DNA of 64,000 bases, taken from positions 6,497,504 through 6,561,503 of the forward strand of contig NC_088298.1 in NCBI RefSeq assembly GCF_032854445.1, given 5' to 3'. The notes beneath the pieces are model-generated. The model was not told where the DNA came from. It did not search any database and was given only the letters and a program-made list of their open reading frames with translations. Source of the DNA: Liolophura sinensis (Eukaryota > Mollusca > Polyplacophora > Chitonida > Chitonidae). The position numbers and the translations under genes were made by a program. Shown one piece after another: positions 24,301 to 32,269 of the stretch. How positions within the stretch are numbered: position 1 is the stretch's first letter; every line of letters starts with the position of its first letter.

Positions 24301-25391
24301 ATATACTTCATCACTTCTCCAATATACTTCACCACTTCTCCTATATACTTCACCACTTCTCCAATATACTTCACCACTTCTCCTATATACTTCATCACTT
24401 CTCCAATATACTTCACCACTTCTCCTATATACTTCATCACTTCTCCTATATACTTCACCACTTCTCCTATATACTTCATCACTCCTCCTATATACTTCAT
24501 CACTTCTCCTATATACTTCATCACTCCTCCTATATACTTCATCACTCCTCCTATATACTTCATCACCTCCTATATACTTCATCACTCCTCCTATATACTT
24601 CATCACTTCTCCTATATACTTCATCACTCCTCCTATATACTTCACCACTTCTCCTATATACTTCATCACTTCTCCTTTATACTTCATCACTCCTCCTATA
24701 TACTTCATCACTTCTCCTATATACTTAATCACTCCTCCTATATACTTCATCACTTCTCCTATATACTTCATCACTCCTCCTGTATACTTCATCACTTCTC
24801 CTATATACTTCATCACTTCTCCTATATACTTCATCACTCCTCATCAAGTGTTGAGGATATCACTTTTGTGAATACACCTGGAAGTGAATTTGTTGACTTG
24901 TAGTCCCCTTGAATGGGAAATTACAGCTATTTGGAACACTAAGGCATTTCAAGACTGTCCAAAATGAACATTACATGGTGTGTCTAAAATGTCATCTATC
25001 AAAGACTACTACTAATTTGGAGATATAACTTGACAACCCATTTTCATATATGTGCTGAGGTATTTTTAAGAATTTTTTCAGACAAATTCAAGAGAGTCAC
25101 TGAAAAAAAATTGTTTTTGGCTGATTTGACTTGGGATGACGGATATGGTTTTACCCTACCCTCTACATATGAAACTGTTTTGTTTTCTTTCAGTTGGCAG
25201 TGAAGGCTGTTCCATATCGTGACCAGTTCATTAAAAAACTTGCCATTGATGAAAATGATGCAGAACATCCAGAGTTTCACAAACTTCTCTATTGCGATAT
25301 GGATGAATATATCACAGCTTTGGATGTTTTGCTCAAAATCCTACAAGACTTTTACTCTGCAAATGATCTGGACGATGAAGAGAAAGTTTGA
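6287..25391 (+). CDS. PLEKHA8: FAPP2-like PH + GLTP-domain glycolipid transfer protein (spliced gene)
   Basis: Spliced coding region; eleven exons placed, with at least one missing between 20592 and 23439. The exons up to 20592 give 351 residues; the last two give about 100. With about 55 missing residues the total (~505) is close to that of vertebrate PLEKHA8. The PH domain is residues 1 to ~93: Lys7, Trp8, Arg18, Lys41 and Lys45 match the PtdIns4P-binding residues of FAPP1/2; His54 and Asp50 (Glu in vertebrates) sit at the ARF1-contact positions; Trp84 is the conserved PH tryptophan. A serine-rich linker follows (~150-290), then a GLTP domain from ~293. Asp345 and Asn349 in KMDYIGNI, and the His of NYHSWVV, match the sugar-headgroup residues of GLTP. 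In the family this protein is recruited to the trans-Golgi by PI4P and ARF1 and carries glucosylceramide for glycosphingolipid synthesis. FAPP1 (PLEKHA3) lacks the GLTP part, so FAPP2 is the better name. Confidence 0.93.
7295..7411 (+). CDS. PLEKHA8: FAPP2-like gene, coding exon 2 (PH domain)
   Basis: The acceptor CTTCAG|GT joins the Gly14 codon. The exon reads [20 protein letters not shown] and on through [12 protein letters not shown], a near match to vertebrate FAPP1/2. It contains Arg18, Lys41 and Lys45. The donor is G|GTAAGC, phase 1. Confidence 0.95.
8315..8515. repeat. 67-bp tandem triplication
   Basis: Three units start at 8315, 8382 and 8449, each with CTTATTTGCTGAATGTTGAT (or ATATTGAT) and CCCAATGACACAAGTGCTGA. 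They differ by only a few substitutions, so the triplication is recent. It lies in intron 2. Confidence 0.9.
9304..9573 (+). mobile_element. Full-length SINE family A with target duplication
   Basis: The head is GGGGGCCTCCGTGGCTCAGG with a box A-like TGGCTCAGGCGGTTAG and a box B-like GAGTTCAAGTCC. The body holds the CCCCCGGGCTGTGCCCGG hairpin, and the tail is CTTGAGTACGGGGTAAAACA with AAATAAATAAAT. ATACATTGAGAA occurs on both sides (9292-9303 and 9574-9585). It is the best-preserved + strand copy, in intron 2. Confidence 0.95.
9918..10073 (+). CDS. PLEKHA8: FAPP2-like gene, coding exon 3 (end of PH domain)
   Basis: The acceptor is CTGACAG|TT, completing Val53. The exon reads [20 protein letters not shown] through [15 protein letters not shown], including the PH-domain C-terminal helix with Trp84. 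It ends ACAG|GTAAAA, phase 1. Confidence 0.95.
10777..10901 (+). CDS. PLEKHA8: FAPP2-like gene, coding exon 4
   Basis: The acceptor CCCCAG|GT completes a Gly codon. The exon reads [20 protein letters not shown] and on to DTPDIE, the [12 protein letters not shown]-type helical segment that follows the PH domain in FAPP proteins. It ends GAG|GTATTA, phase 0. Confidence 0.93.
10917..11158 (+). mobile_element. Diverged SINE family A
   Basis: Head CCTCTGTGGCCCAGTGGTAG, core TACGTGGGAAGGTCTCGCAG and tail CTTGAGTACAGCATAAAACA. Many substitutions relative to the 9.3 kb copy. It begins about 15 bp after the exon 4 donor. Confidence 0.85.
11361..11628 (+). mobile_element. SINE family A with target duplication
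   Basis: Complete head-to-tail copy flanked by ATTAGTCGAAA at 11350-11360 and 11629-11639. It lies in intron 4, immediately followed by an oppositely oriented tail fragment. Confidence 0.93.
11660..11785 (-). mobile_element. SINE family A 3' fragment
   Basis: Complement of the conserved tail (GGTGTTGTACACCGTACTCA) and part of the body (ACTTATACGACGGCAGCCAG), truncated. It is inverted relative to the adjacent 11.4 kb copy. Confidence 0.8.
11969..12139 (+). CDS. PLEKHA8: FAPP2-like gene, coding exon 5
   Basis: The acceptor is TTTTTCAG, phase 0. The exon encodes 57 codons: [20 protein letters not shown] (the SSLLSATC..F helix of FAPP proteins), then a proline-rich stretch ([18 protein letters not shown]). 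It ends AAAAAA|GTAAGC, phase 0. Confidence 0.93.
12495..15997. repeat. 60-bp minisatellite array in intron 5
   Basis: About 58 tandem units of ~60 bp built on ACTGAATGTGTGCTTTTGAA, TCTGGATTCTTGACACACTA and ACATATATCTCGTTAGTACA. The left third is more diverged. From about 13460 to 15650 a higher-order period of 478 bp (eight units less 2 bp) is visible: identical variant strings recur at that offset, including the GGTGGTACAACTGATTGTG variant. Because 60 is divisible by three, long minus-strand frames of [18 protein letters not shown] type appear; I do not take them as genes. Confidence 0.97.
16141..17840. repeat. 25-bp minisatellite array in intron 5
   Basis: About 68 copies of a 25-bp unit made of GAATGGAATGTAGGGTAGCT and ACACA. 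Variants (GGATAG, GGCTAG, GCAATG) recur with an offset of exactly 600 bp: lines around 16741 and 17341 are nearly identical, including single-base deletions at ~16562 and ~17162. This shows a 24-unit segment duplication. It ends about 90 bp before exon 6. Confidence 0.97.
17932..17972 (+). CDS. PLEKHA8: FAPP2-like gene, coding exon 6 (serine-rich micro-exon)
   Basis: 41 bases after TTTCCAG read [13 protein letters not shown] plus two bases of the next codon. Donor AG|GTCAGA, phase 2. It is accepted because its phases fit exons 5 and 7 exactly and because FAPP1/2 carry a comparable serine-rich stretch at this point. It sits right after the 25-bp array. Confidence 0.75.
18010..18085 (-). mobile_element. 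SINE tail fragment
   Basis: TTTATTTATTTATTGATTTA followed by AGTACTCAAGAATATTCCTC, the complement of the family A tail. The rest is absent. Confidence 0.6.
18598..18780 (+). mobile_element. MITE-like dispersed element, copy 1
   Basis: Starts CCCTAATTCCTCAAA and ends TTGAAGAATTACAG, whose reverse complement CTGTAATTCTTCAA resembles the start, giving imperfect terminal inverted repeats of about 14 bp. Internal marks are GAAAGAGCAACTTTCAGTGC and CAGGGCTTCACAAAA. It is shared with copies at 20.2, 27.3 and 33.7 kb. Confidence 0.65.
18942..19199 (+). CDS. PLEKHA8: FAPP2-like gene, coding exon 7 (linker and start of GLTP domain)
   Basis: The acceptor ATTGCAG|T completes a Ser codon. The exon is Ser/Gln-rich ([20 protein letters not shown]) and ends with [10 protein letters not shown], matching the TFFS motif that opens the GLTP domain in FAPP2. 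Donor AG|GTGTGT, phase 2. Confidence 0.9.
19692..19777 (+). CDS. PLEKHA8: FAPP2-like gene, coding exon 8 (GLTP domain)
   Basis: After TTGTCAG the exon reads [20 protein letters not shown] and CQSLVPLF, the first GLTP helix (DI..EDSGIPTEAFL in vertebrates). Donor G|GTGAGA, phase 1. Confidence 0.93.
20186..20361 (-). mobile_element. MITE-like dispersed element, inverted copy
   Basis: On the minus strand it reads CCCAAATTCCTCACACATTT then ATGAAAGAGCAACTCTCAGT, GGGGACAAAACTTCTTTGG and GGCTTTACAAAAAGCATAAT, following copy 1 through its length. The distal end is worn. Confidence 0.6.
20534..20592 (+). CDS. PLEKHA8: FAPP2-like gene, coding exon 9 (GLTP sugar-binding residues)
   Basis: The acceptor TTCCAG|AC completes Asp332. 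The exon reads [19 protein letters not shown]. Asp345 and Asn349 correspond to GLTP Asp48 and Asn52. The GLTP Lys55 equivalent would be the first residue of the missing next exon. Donor CGG|GTAAGT, phase 0. Confidence 0.95.
20754..20912 (+). mobile_element. Internally deleted SINE family A
   Basis: The head GGGGCCTCTGTGGCCGAGGT joins, after the box B region, directly to CTCCCACAATAACGCTGGCC and the tail. About 90 bp of the middle are missing. Confidence 0.8.
21056..21150 (+). mobile_element. SINE family B fragment
   Basis: GAGGCAGCACTATAGAAATG and GGCATTAAACCCCAATGAAA correspond to the 3' half of the 36.5 kb copy. Confidence 0.5.
21239..21438. other. Assembly gap of exactly 200 N
   Basis: All bases are N. 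The round length suggests a placeholder rather than a measured size. On the right the sequence resumes in the middle of a family A SINE, so part of that SINE lies in the gap. The missing GLTP exon of the FAPP2-like gene probably also lies here. Confidence 0.98.
21439..21575 (+). mobile_element. SINE family A, 3' part beside the gap
   Basis: Begins at GTACGTCTGCAGCAACCTGC and runs to the CTTGAGTACGACGCAAAACA tail with AAATAAATTAATAAAT. The head is lost in the N run. Confidence 0.9.
21620..21690 (+). mobile_element. SINE family B tail
   Basis: GTCATATGACTGAAAAATTG and TTAAGTATGACATTAAATCC are the typical end of family B (compare 36727-36760). Confidence 0.6.
21920..23420. repeat. 41-bp minisatellite array
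   Basis: About 36 units of 41 bp made of TCATTGGAGTTAAACTTGCA plus either ACTGTTCATCATTTTGTCAT or GCTGTTTACCAGTTCGTCAT. The two unit types alternate in part. A rare variant (GGTTAATTGGAATTAAATTT) occurs at 22461 and 22667, about five units apart, showing block duplication. The array ends some 20 bp before the exon starting at 23439. Confidence 0.96.
23439..23541 (+). CDS. PLEKHA8: FAPP2-like gene, penultimate readable exon (GLTP domain)
   Basis: The acceptor is TTCTGCAG. One base completes a codon begun upstream, then [20 protein letters not shown] and [14 protein letters not shown]. The His in NYHSWVV corresponds to GLTP His140. The incoming phase (2) does not match the outgoing phase of the exon ending at 20592 (0), proving that coding sequence is missing between them. 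Donor GCG|GTGAGT, phase 0. Confidence 0.93.
23745..23912 (-). mobile_element. Diverged SINE family A
   Basis: The tail complement GTGTGTTTTACACCGTATTC, the core CATCCACAGGTTCCTACGTC and GCCAGCATGATCCGGACTTG are recognisable. The head is lost. It lies in the last intron. Confidence 0.75.
23930..24050 (-). mobile_element. Second diverged SINE family A fragment
   Basis: GATGCTGTACTCAAGAATGC, ACCGGCATTATTGTTAGAGA and CTCACGACCCCCGCAGGTC follow the family A complement. It is truncated right after the core. Confidence 0.65.
24257..24843. repeat. 21-bp minisatellite array in the last intron
   Basis: About 28 copies of a 21-bp pyrimidine-rich unit, CACTTCTCCTATATACTTCA plus one base, with CTCC and ACC variants and one 18-bp unit near 24566. 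It is open in several frames on both strands because 21 is a multiple of three (YILHHFS / GEVMKYI). Not a gene. Confidence 0.97.
25194..25391 (+). CDS. PLEKHA8: FAPP2-like gene, last coding exon
   Basis: The acceptor is TTTCAG. The exon has 65 codons, [20 protein letters not shown] to DDEEKV, then TGA at 25389-25391. This is the C-terminal GLTP helix region, with an acidic end comparable to the vertebrate C-terminus. Confidence 0.93.
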   Translation: MAVKAVPYRDQFIKKLAIDENDAEHPEFHKLLYCDMDEYITALDVLLKILQDFYSANDLDDEEKV

Positions 25392-25755
25392 AAGTGAAAG
25401 TTAAATGTTTCAAAAGTGAAAGTGAAGTTGAGATGTGAAAATAAAGGAGAACAGAAAGTTTCTCAGTACAGTTTGAATGTGAAATCAAAGGTTCAGGTAC
25501 GGTACAGGATTCCAGGTGACAGTACAAAGGAAAGCTTATTTTGCATATTTGATCGGGAGAATCTAATTTTAACTCGGGAGTTAAATAATTTGCCTTACTT
25601 CTTGATCATATGCATATATCGATGTACAAATGGTTATGTTTGTAAATAGAACTATTTATCTGTTACGAGTGCTAGAAGGACCTTAGCTTCTTGTTTGATT
25701 TAGCAGGTATGGTCTTGTGGATGATCTTCTGGGCTTGCTGCCATTTTGCTCTGAC

Positions 25756-25761
25756 AATAAA
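25756..25761 (+). terminator. Candidate polyadenylation signal of the FAPP2-like gene
   Basis: An AATAAA hexamer lies 365 bases after the TGA, followed by GT/T-rich sequence (GTTGTAATTGTTC). It would give a 3' UTR of about 380-400 bases. Further hexamers exist downstream (for example near 31808), so a much longer 3' UTR cannot be excluded. Confidence 0.4.
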
Positions 25762-26236
25762 CAATGTAGCAGTTGTAATTGTTCATCACAGCATAATGGG
25801 GCGTACAGTACATAAACAAAACCACATGGTTATTTATGCCTAATTATAAAACAACAAAATTACAGAATTTAGCAGCGGCCCTCTGCCTGCTTGCACAAAA
25901 AGATTGTCGCTATATTCAATTGTAGACCCTACAGTTGGGGAGTTTTGAGATCGAAAACTGTTTTGCTATTAAAGGTTAAACAGCCCTACTGTATCATGTA
26001 AATTGTGGAAAATGTTAAGCAACCATTGTTGATATAAAAATAACGATCACTTGTCCGACACGTATTACAGAGGCATAATTGACACCTTTTTCCTGTAGGA
26101 ACTTCTCAAGTTCACTAATGCTCAGCTGCTGGTGTTTATCCATCGCTCCTCTGCTCTAAGTAACTTTTTGTGAAACTTTTTTCAGATGCCCATTTTATAG
26201 GAAATATGATCAGTAATAACTGTGTAACATTTTGAC

Positions 26237-26526
26237 AGGATACAGTAGGAATTTGTCTACCTGTAGCGATAAGTGTTCAGACTTAGTAAGACTTTATCTA
26301 CCTGTAGCGATAAGTGATCAGACTCAGTAGGACTTTGTTTACCTGTAGCGATAAGTGTTCAAACTCAGTAGGACTTTGTTTACCTGTAGTGATAAGTGAT
26401 CTAACTCAGTAGGGCTTTGTTTACCTGTAGTGATAAAGGATCTAACTCACTAGGGCTTTGTTTACCTGTAGCGATAAGTGATCTAACTCAGTAGGGCTTT
26501 GTTTACCTTTAGCGATAAGTCTTCTA
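26237..26526. repeat. 41-bp tandem array, about 7 units
   Basis: Units contain TTTGTTTACCTGTAGCGATA and AGTGATCTAACTCAGTAGGG. The length equals that of the 22-23 kb array, but the sequence is unrelated. Confidence 0.92.
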
Positions 26527-27344
26527 AATCGAAACTCCCTTATTGGAGTTTACAGTTGATTGTAAAAATGTGTTGCGCCACTGCACAGAAAAATTGTAAG
26601 GCGATTGTAAAGTTTTGAAGTTAAAATCTTGATCGTATGCCAAATTTGAATGTGGTGGCCTGTGTAAAATGAGCGTATTTTGTCTTGAACTTGAAAAGAA
26701 AATGACTGTAATTGTGTGGATAAACTGATTGGTAAGGAAGAAGATAGTACATACCCCGGAAGTATCACTTACACTGAAGTAAAGAAATTTATTTGTATTA
26801 AAGTGGTTTGATGTTTTGGTGTGAAGTTTTCTATATCATTTGTCTGCCACCATCAGTGTCAACCTGGCTGAAACTATTTACACACACAAGTAGTGTTGCT
26901 TCCTCACCGTGATTCACTGAAGCAGAAATGTGTATTGTTGAACTTTAAGATAATACATGCAGATGATAAACAAATGTGTTATCCTGTGTTTACAGCATGT
27001 GTCAGATGCTCAGGTTAATACGCACAGCTTGTTTGTTGCGCAAAGGTACATATATTTTGAATTTGTTTCGTGTTCTATTGTTTTGTTTGCTCGTGGAAAA
27101 GGTCTTATAGACATACTACATTTTAATGTCTAGGCAGTCAGTTATTTAAAAGAAAACACCTATGAGAAAAATTCAAAACAATTCATCATCTGACTGACTT
27201 CCTGTTGATGCAGCGAAAATTCTAAAACGATGAAAGGAAAATGGTTTGGGTAACAGTTTTGCCCTGTGCCAAGCTTACGTCTAGAATGGGCGTGAATTTT
27301 GCATATATGTTGACTTCAAATGCATTATGCAATGTGCACTAATG
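26527..27344. other. Downstream non-coding sequence
   Basis: Unique AT-rich DNA between the 41-bp array and a MITE-like copy. No open frame of interest. Confidence 0.5.
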
Positions 27345-27570
27345 CCCTAATTCCTCAAAGATTTCATATACGGAAGAGGAACTTTCAGCGCAATTTATTC
27401 ACATCTTAAATTTGATTTTGGAGGCAAAACTACATTGGTTGTATTGTCCTGTGTCAGGGCTTCACAAAATGGTATATCCCTTTGTCAGGTATTAAACACA
27501 GAATAATGCCTACAGAATATGCTTGTGCAAAACACCTTGCAGACATGATGCAAAGGTTGAAGAATTACAG
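27345..27570 (+). mobile_element. MITE-like dispersed element, longest copy
   Basis: Starts CCCTAATTCCTCAAAG and ends GGTTGAAGAATTACAG. Shares GGAACTTTCAGCGCAATTTA and AGGGCTTCACAAAATGGTAT with the 18.6 kb copy, and has an extra ~40 bp (GTGCAAAACACCTTGCAGAC) that the 33.7 kb copy also has in part. Confidence 0.65.
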
Positions 27571-27788
27571 TACATTTAAAAAACTGCTCTGACAGTCAAT
27601 ACTTGGTTTAGAGGCTAAGACCACAAAAAAAGACCTGCATTATTGGCTGCCATGATAATTATCGGACATAAAATCCTCTTGAGACTTCAGATATTTAAAT
27701 GCATTTAAATCTTTTTCAAGAAAAATTCAAGACAAAAGTGATGGTACCCTCGACATCTACTTGGACATACAATGTATATGTAATACAT

Positions 27789-29652
27789 ACTGTTAGTTCC
27801 TTGTGTATGGTGGGGAACACATCACTTACTGTTAGTTCCTTGTGTATGGTGGGGAACACATCCTTTCCTGTTAGTTCCTTGTGTTTGGTGGGGAACTCAT
27901 CATTTCCTCTTAGTTCCTTGTGTATGGTGGGGAACACATCATTTCCTCTTAGTTCCTTGTGTATGGTGGGGAACACATCATTGTTTATAAGTTCCTTGTG
28001 TATGGTGGGAAACACATCATTTCCTGTGAGTTCCTTTTGTATGGTGGGGAATACATCATTTCCTGTGAGTTCCTTTTGTATGGTGGGGAATACATCATTT
28101 CCTGTGAGTTCCTTTTGTATGGTGGGGAATACATCATTTCCTGTTAGTTCCTTGTGTATGGTGGGGAATACATCATTTTCTGTGAGTTTCTTGTGTATGG
28201 TGGGGAACACATCATTTCCTGTGAGTTTCTTGTGTATGGTGGGGAACTCATCATTTCCTGTGAGTTTCTTGTGTATGGTGGGGAACACATCATTGCTTAT
28301 AAGTTCCTTTTGTATGGTGGGGAATACATCATTTCCTGTTAGTTCCTTGTGTATGGTGGGGAACACATCATTTCCTGTGAGTTCCTTGTGTATGGTGGGG
28401 AACACATCATTTCCTGTGAGTTCCTTGTGTATGGTGGGGAACACATCATTGCTTATAAGTTCCTTGTGTATGGTGGGGAACACATCATTTCCTGTTAGTT
28501 CCCTGTGTATGGTGGGGAACACATCATTTCCTGTGAGTTTCTTGTGTATGGTGGGGAACACATCATTTCCTGTTAGCTCCTTTTGTATGGTGGGGAACTC
28601 ATCATTTCCTGTGAGTTTCTTGTGTATGGTGGGGAATACATCATTTCCTGTAAGTTCCTTGTGTATGGTGGGGAACACATCATTTCCTCTTAGTTCCTTG
28701 TGTATGGTGGGGAGTACATCATTTCCTGTTAGTTCCCTGTGTATGGTGGGAAAACATCATTTCCTGTGAATTTCTTGTGTAAGGTGGGGAACACATCATT
28801 TCCTGTGAGTTCCTTGTGTATGGTGGGGAACACATCATTTCCTGTTAGTTCCCTGTGTATGGTGGAGAACTCATCATTTCCTGTGAGTTCCTTGTGTATG
28901 GTGGGGAACTCATCATTTCCTGTGAGTTTCTTGTGTATGGTGGGGAACACATCATTTCCTGTTAGCTCCTTGTGTATGGTGGGGAACACATCATTTCCTG
29001 TTAGCTCCTTGTATATGGTGGGGAACACATCATTTCCTGTGAGTTTCTTGTGTATGGTGGGGAACACATCATTTCCTGTGAGTTTCTTGTGTATGGTGGG
29101 GAACACATCATTTCCTGTTAGCTCCTTGTGTATGGTGGGGAACACATCATTTCCTGTGAGTTTCTTGCGTATGGTGGGGAACTCATCATTTCCTGTGAGT
29201 TCCTTGTGTATGGTGGGAAACACATCATTTCCTGTGAGTTCCTTGTGTATGGTGGGGAACACATCATTTCCTGTGAGTTCCCTGTGTATGGTGGGGAACA
29301 CATCATTTCCTGTGAGTTCCTTGTGTATGGTGGGGAACACATCATTTCCTCTTAGTTTCTTGTGTATGGTGGGGAGTACATCATTTCCTGTGAGTTCCCT
29401 GTGTATGGTGGGGAACACATCATTTCCTGTGAGTTCCTTGTGTATGGTGGGGAACACATCATGTCCTGTTAGCTCCTTGTGTATGGTGGGGAACACATCA
29501 TTTCCTGTGAGTTTCTTGTGTATGGTGGGGAACTCATCATTTCCTGTGAGTTTCTTGTGTATGGTGGGGAACACATCATTTCCTGTTAGCTCCTTGTGTA
29601 TGGTGGGGAACACATCATTTCCTGTTAGCTCCTTGTATATGGTAGGGAATAC
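27789..29652. repeat. 39-bp minisatellite array
   Basis: About 48 copies of a 39-bp unit, GTTAGTTCCTTGTGTATGGT then GGGGAACACATCATTTCCT. Variants are AATACATC, AACTCATC, TTGCTTATAA and TTCTTGTG. The 13-codon period leaves long frames open on both strands (SSLCMVGNTSFPV and HKELTGNDVFPTI). There are no flanking exons or splice sites, so I treat it as non-coding. Confidence 0.97.
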
Positions 29653-30399
29653 ATTTTAAACGGTCTTTTCTTATAAACATACAATGTGTTATTCTTTTTC
29701 AATTTTATCTCAGGTTTAATACTGATCAGAAGAAGGCATGAATTAAGTTCTCATTATATCACAGTTCATCCTGTTGATTGACACTTCAGCCTGTCAGTAT
29801 ATACTTGTTTCAATTCTTCCCATAATTTGACTTCACCCTGTGAGGTTTGTGTGTGTGGTCTCCATGATGACAGATTTGGCTGGAGAGCCATAGTCTTTAG
29901 GGGCAATATGTAGGCATACAAGCACAATTCATTTAATATGCAAAATGTTTGCTACTTTGTAATTATTGCCTGGCCAAAAAAGTGGACCTTAAATCAAAGA
30001 AAACAAAAAAAAAACCCAGCAGAAAGACCAATTAAAGCTGTATCAGGAACTATCTTTTAAATTCTTCTGTTTATTTGATAAAGCTATCAAATGCTTGGTG
30101 GTCTATTTGGATACTGCTGGCTGTTGTAGTCATTCTTCTTTCAATTTCACCATCCAAAGATAGTCTTGTGAAGTTTTGTGCATTGTTTTCTGAGGCATGT
30201 AAACAAGATTTTCAAAAGATTAAGTTTAATCCAATGTGAAAAACAAGAACATAGTTTTTGATATAGTTTTTGGTGATGTTTTGTTGGATGCTGTGTTCAT
30301 TGTTTGTTATATATCACTACCATTATTATTGAAGTGCTGTTGTATAAAAGAAGATGTAGATATGTCAGATACCGTCCGTTATAGAGATTTTAATGTGGC
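29653..30399. other. Non-coding spacer between two arrays
   Basis: Unique AT-rich sequence with no recognisable gene. A short frame at 30236-30436 is not protein-like. Confidence 0.5.
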
Positions 30400-31366
30400 T
30401 TTGTCAGGAATGGTTTGTTTGTCAGGGATGGGATGACTGTCAGGAATGGATTGATTGTCAGTGGTATGTTAATTACCAGTGGTGTGTTGTTTGTCAGGAA
30501 TGGTTTGTTTGTCAGGGATGGGATGATTGTCAGGAATGGATTGATTGTCAGGAATGGGTTGATTGTCAGGAATGGGTTGTTTGTCAGGGATGGGATGATT
30601 GTCAGGAATGGGTTGATTGTCAGTGGTATGTTAATTACCAGTGGTGTGTTGTTTGTCAGGAATGGGTTGTTTGTCAGGGATGGGATGATTGTCAGGAATG
30701 AGTTGAATGTCAGGAATGGGTTGATTGTCAGTGGTATGATAATTACCAGTGGTGTGTTGATTGTCAGGGATGGGATGATTGTCAGGGATGGGTTGATTGT
30801 CAGTGGTATGTTGATTACCAGTGGTGTGTTGTTTGTCAGGAATGGGTTGATTGTCAGGCATGGGATGATTGTCAGGGATGGGTTGATTGTCAGTGGTATG
30901 TTGATTACCAGTGGTGTGTTGTTTGTCAGGAATGGGTTGATTGCCAGGGATGGGATGATTGTCAGGGATGGGTTGATTGTCAGTGGTATGTTGATTACCA
31001 GTGGTGTGTTGTTTGTCAGGAATGGGTTGTTTGTCAGGGATGGGATGATTGTCAGGAATGGGTTGATTGTCAGTAGTATGATAATTACCAGTGGTGTGTT
31101 GATTGTCATGAATGGGTTGATTTTCAGTGGTGTGTTGATTGTCAGGAATGGGTTGATTGTCAGTGGTGTTGATTGTCAGGAATGGGTTGATTGTCAGTGG
31201 TGTGTTGATTGTCAGGAATGGGTTGATTGTCAGTGGTGTGTTGATTGTCAGGAATGGGTTGATTGTCAGTGGTGTGTTGATTGTCAGGAATGGGTTGATC
31301 GATAGTCAAGAATGGGTTGATTGTGGGTTGGTTGTCAGGAATGGGTTGGTTGTCAGGGAAGGATTG
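30400..31366. repeat. 18-bp minisatellite with 90-bp higher-order units
   Basis: Basic unit GGAATGGGTTGATTGTCA with GGGATGGGATGATTGTCA and CAGTGGTATGTTGATTAC variants. Between 30781 and 31000 a five-unit block of 90 bp repeats (GTCAGGGATGGGTTGATTGT at 30781, 30871 and 30961). The right end (31140-31300) is a simpler alternation with period 36. Open frames on both strands follow from the 6-codon unit. Confidence 0.95.
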
Positions 31367-32199
31367 ATTGTACCAATCACACAATATTTCAGATCAAACA
31401 TGACAAACAGTGCCTCTGCCTCTGAACATGCCATAGTAATGGTCACAAGTTTTTGTAAAAATGCTCTTCAAAACTGTCCTAATGTTTTTGTTTCAGATAT
31501 TAAAATTGTGTAGTGAACTTGTGTTTTTTTTCCTTTGATATTCACTGTTTTGAAAAGCTTGTTTTGTGAGGTTTTATTTTTAAACTTTGGTAATGCCTAT
31601 TTGAGTGTCACATATTTCCTTTTTTTGTGAAATAGTCAAGCTTTTCACAGCAAAGTGACGAAATGTATTAAGCTAAGTTAGTACAGTCCTGGACCGAAAT
31701 TTGATATACATACGCTGTAAATCATTATTTTAGTTTTCCATTCCTCCTGGCTAATTGCTTTTCTGGATCAAAATTATGCTATACTCTGCATAGTAGCATG
31801 ATGCCTGTAAATAAAGATGGTAAAATGCAGTGTAAATACTATGACGATTTGAAAAAGAAAATATATTGAAATGCAGTGGATGGTGGATGGTTACACCAGT
31901 GTTCATAATGCTGCATTATATAATGTTATGTGTGTATATGCATTATAAATATAATTACATTGTGTGTACATTTAGTGTATATATATACCAAGGGATAAAT
32001 GTTCTATCACGTTCACATTTTCCAGTTTGTGTTTGTTTATATATTCTATGTGTATATACTGTTCATGAAGTTTATGAATTGATATAAATATATGTATATA
32101 GATAATATTTAACATAGGAATTAATTGTATACTGGGGCTGATTACATTTCTATCACACTGTTAAAGCTGAAAATGTGGCATTCACACTTTGTTGTTTCA
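31367..32199. other. AT-rich non-coding sequence
   Basis: No gene recognised. Contains AATAAA at about 31808 and many TATATA stretches between 31910 and 32110. Confidence 0.5.
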
Positions 32200-32265
32200 T
32201 TTATGAATTTATTTATTTATATGGTTGCTGTTATAAATGTACTCTAGAATAGAAGCCCAGTCGGC
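32200..32265 (-). mobile_element. Worn SINE tail
   Basis: GAATTTATTTATTTATATGG and AATGTACTCTAGAATAGAAG resemble the complement of the family A tail. Short and diverged. Confidence 0.4.
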
Positions 32266-32269
32266 ATTT

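Noticed and set aside
24213-24837. Frames of 116-199 codons in the 21-bp array
   Set aside because: Tandem repeat artefact inside the last intron of the FAPP2-like gene; open on both strands.
27699-29659. Plus- and minus-strand frames of 294-356 codons in the 39-bp array
   Set aside because: Both strands are open at once over the same repeats (SSLCMVGNTSFPV versus HKELTGNDVFPTI), which is expected from a 39-bp unit and not from a gene.
30390-31513. Frames of 239 and 296 codons over the 18-bp array
   Set aside because: Low-complexity repeats open on both strands, no splice-bounded neighbours.
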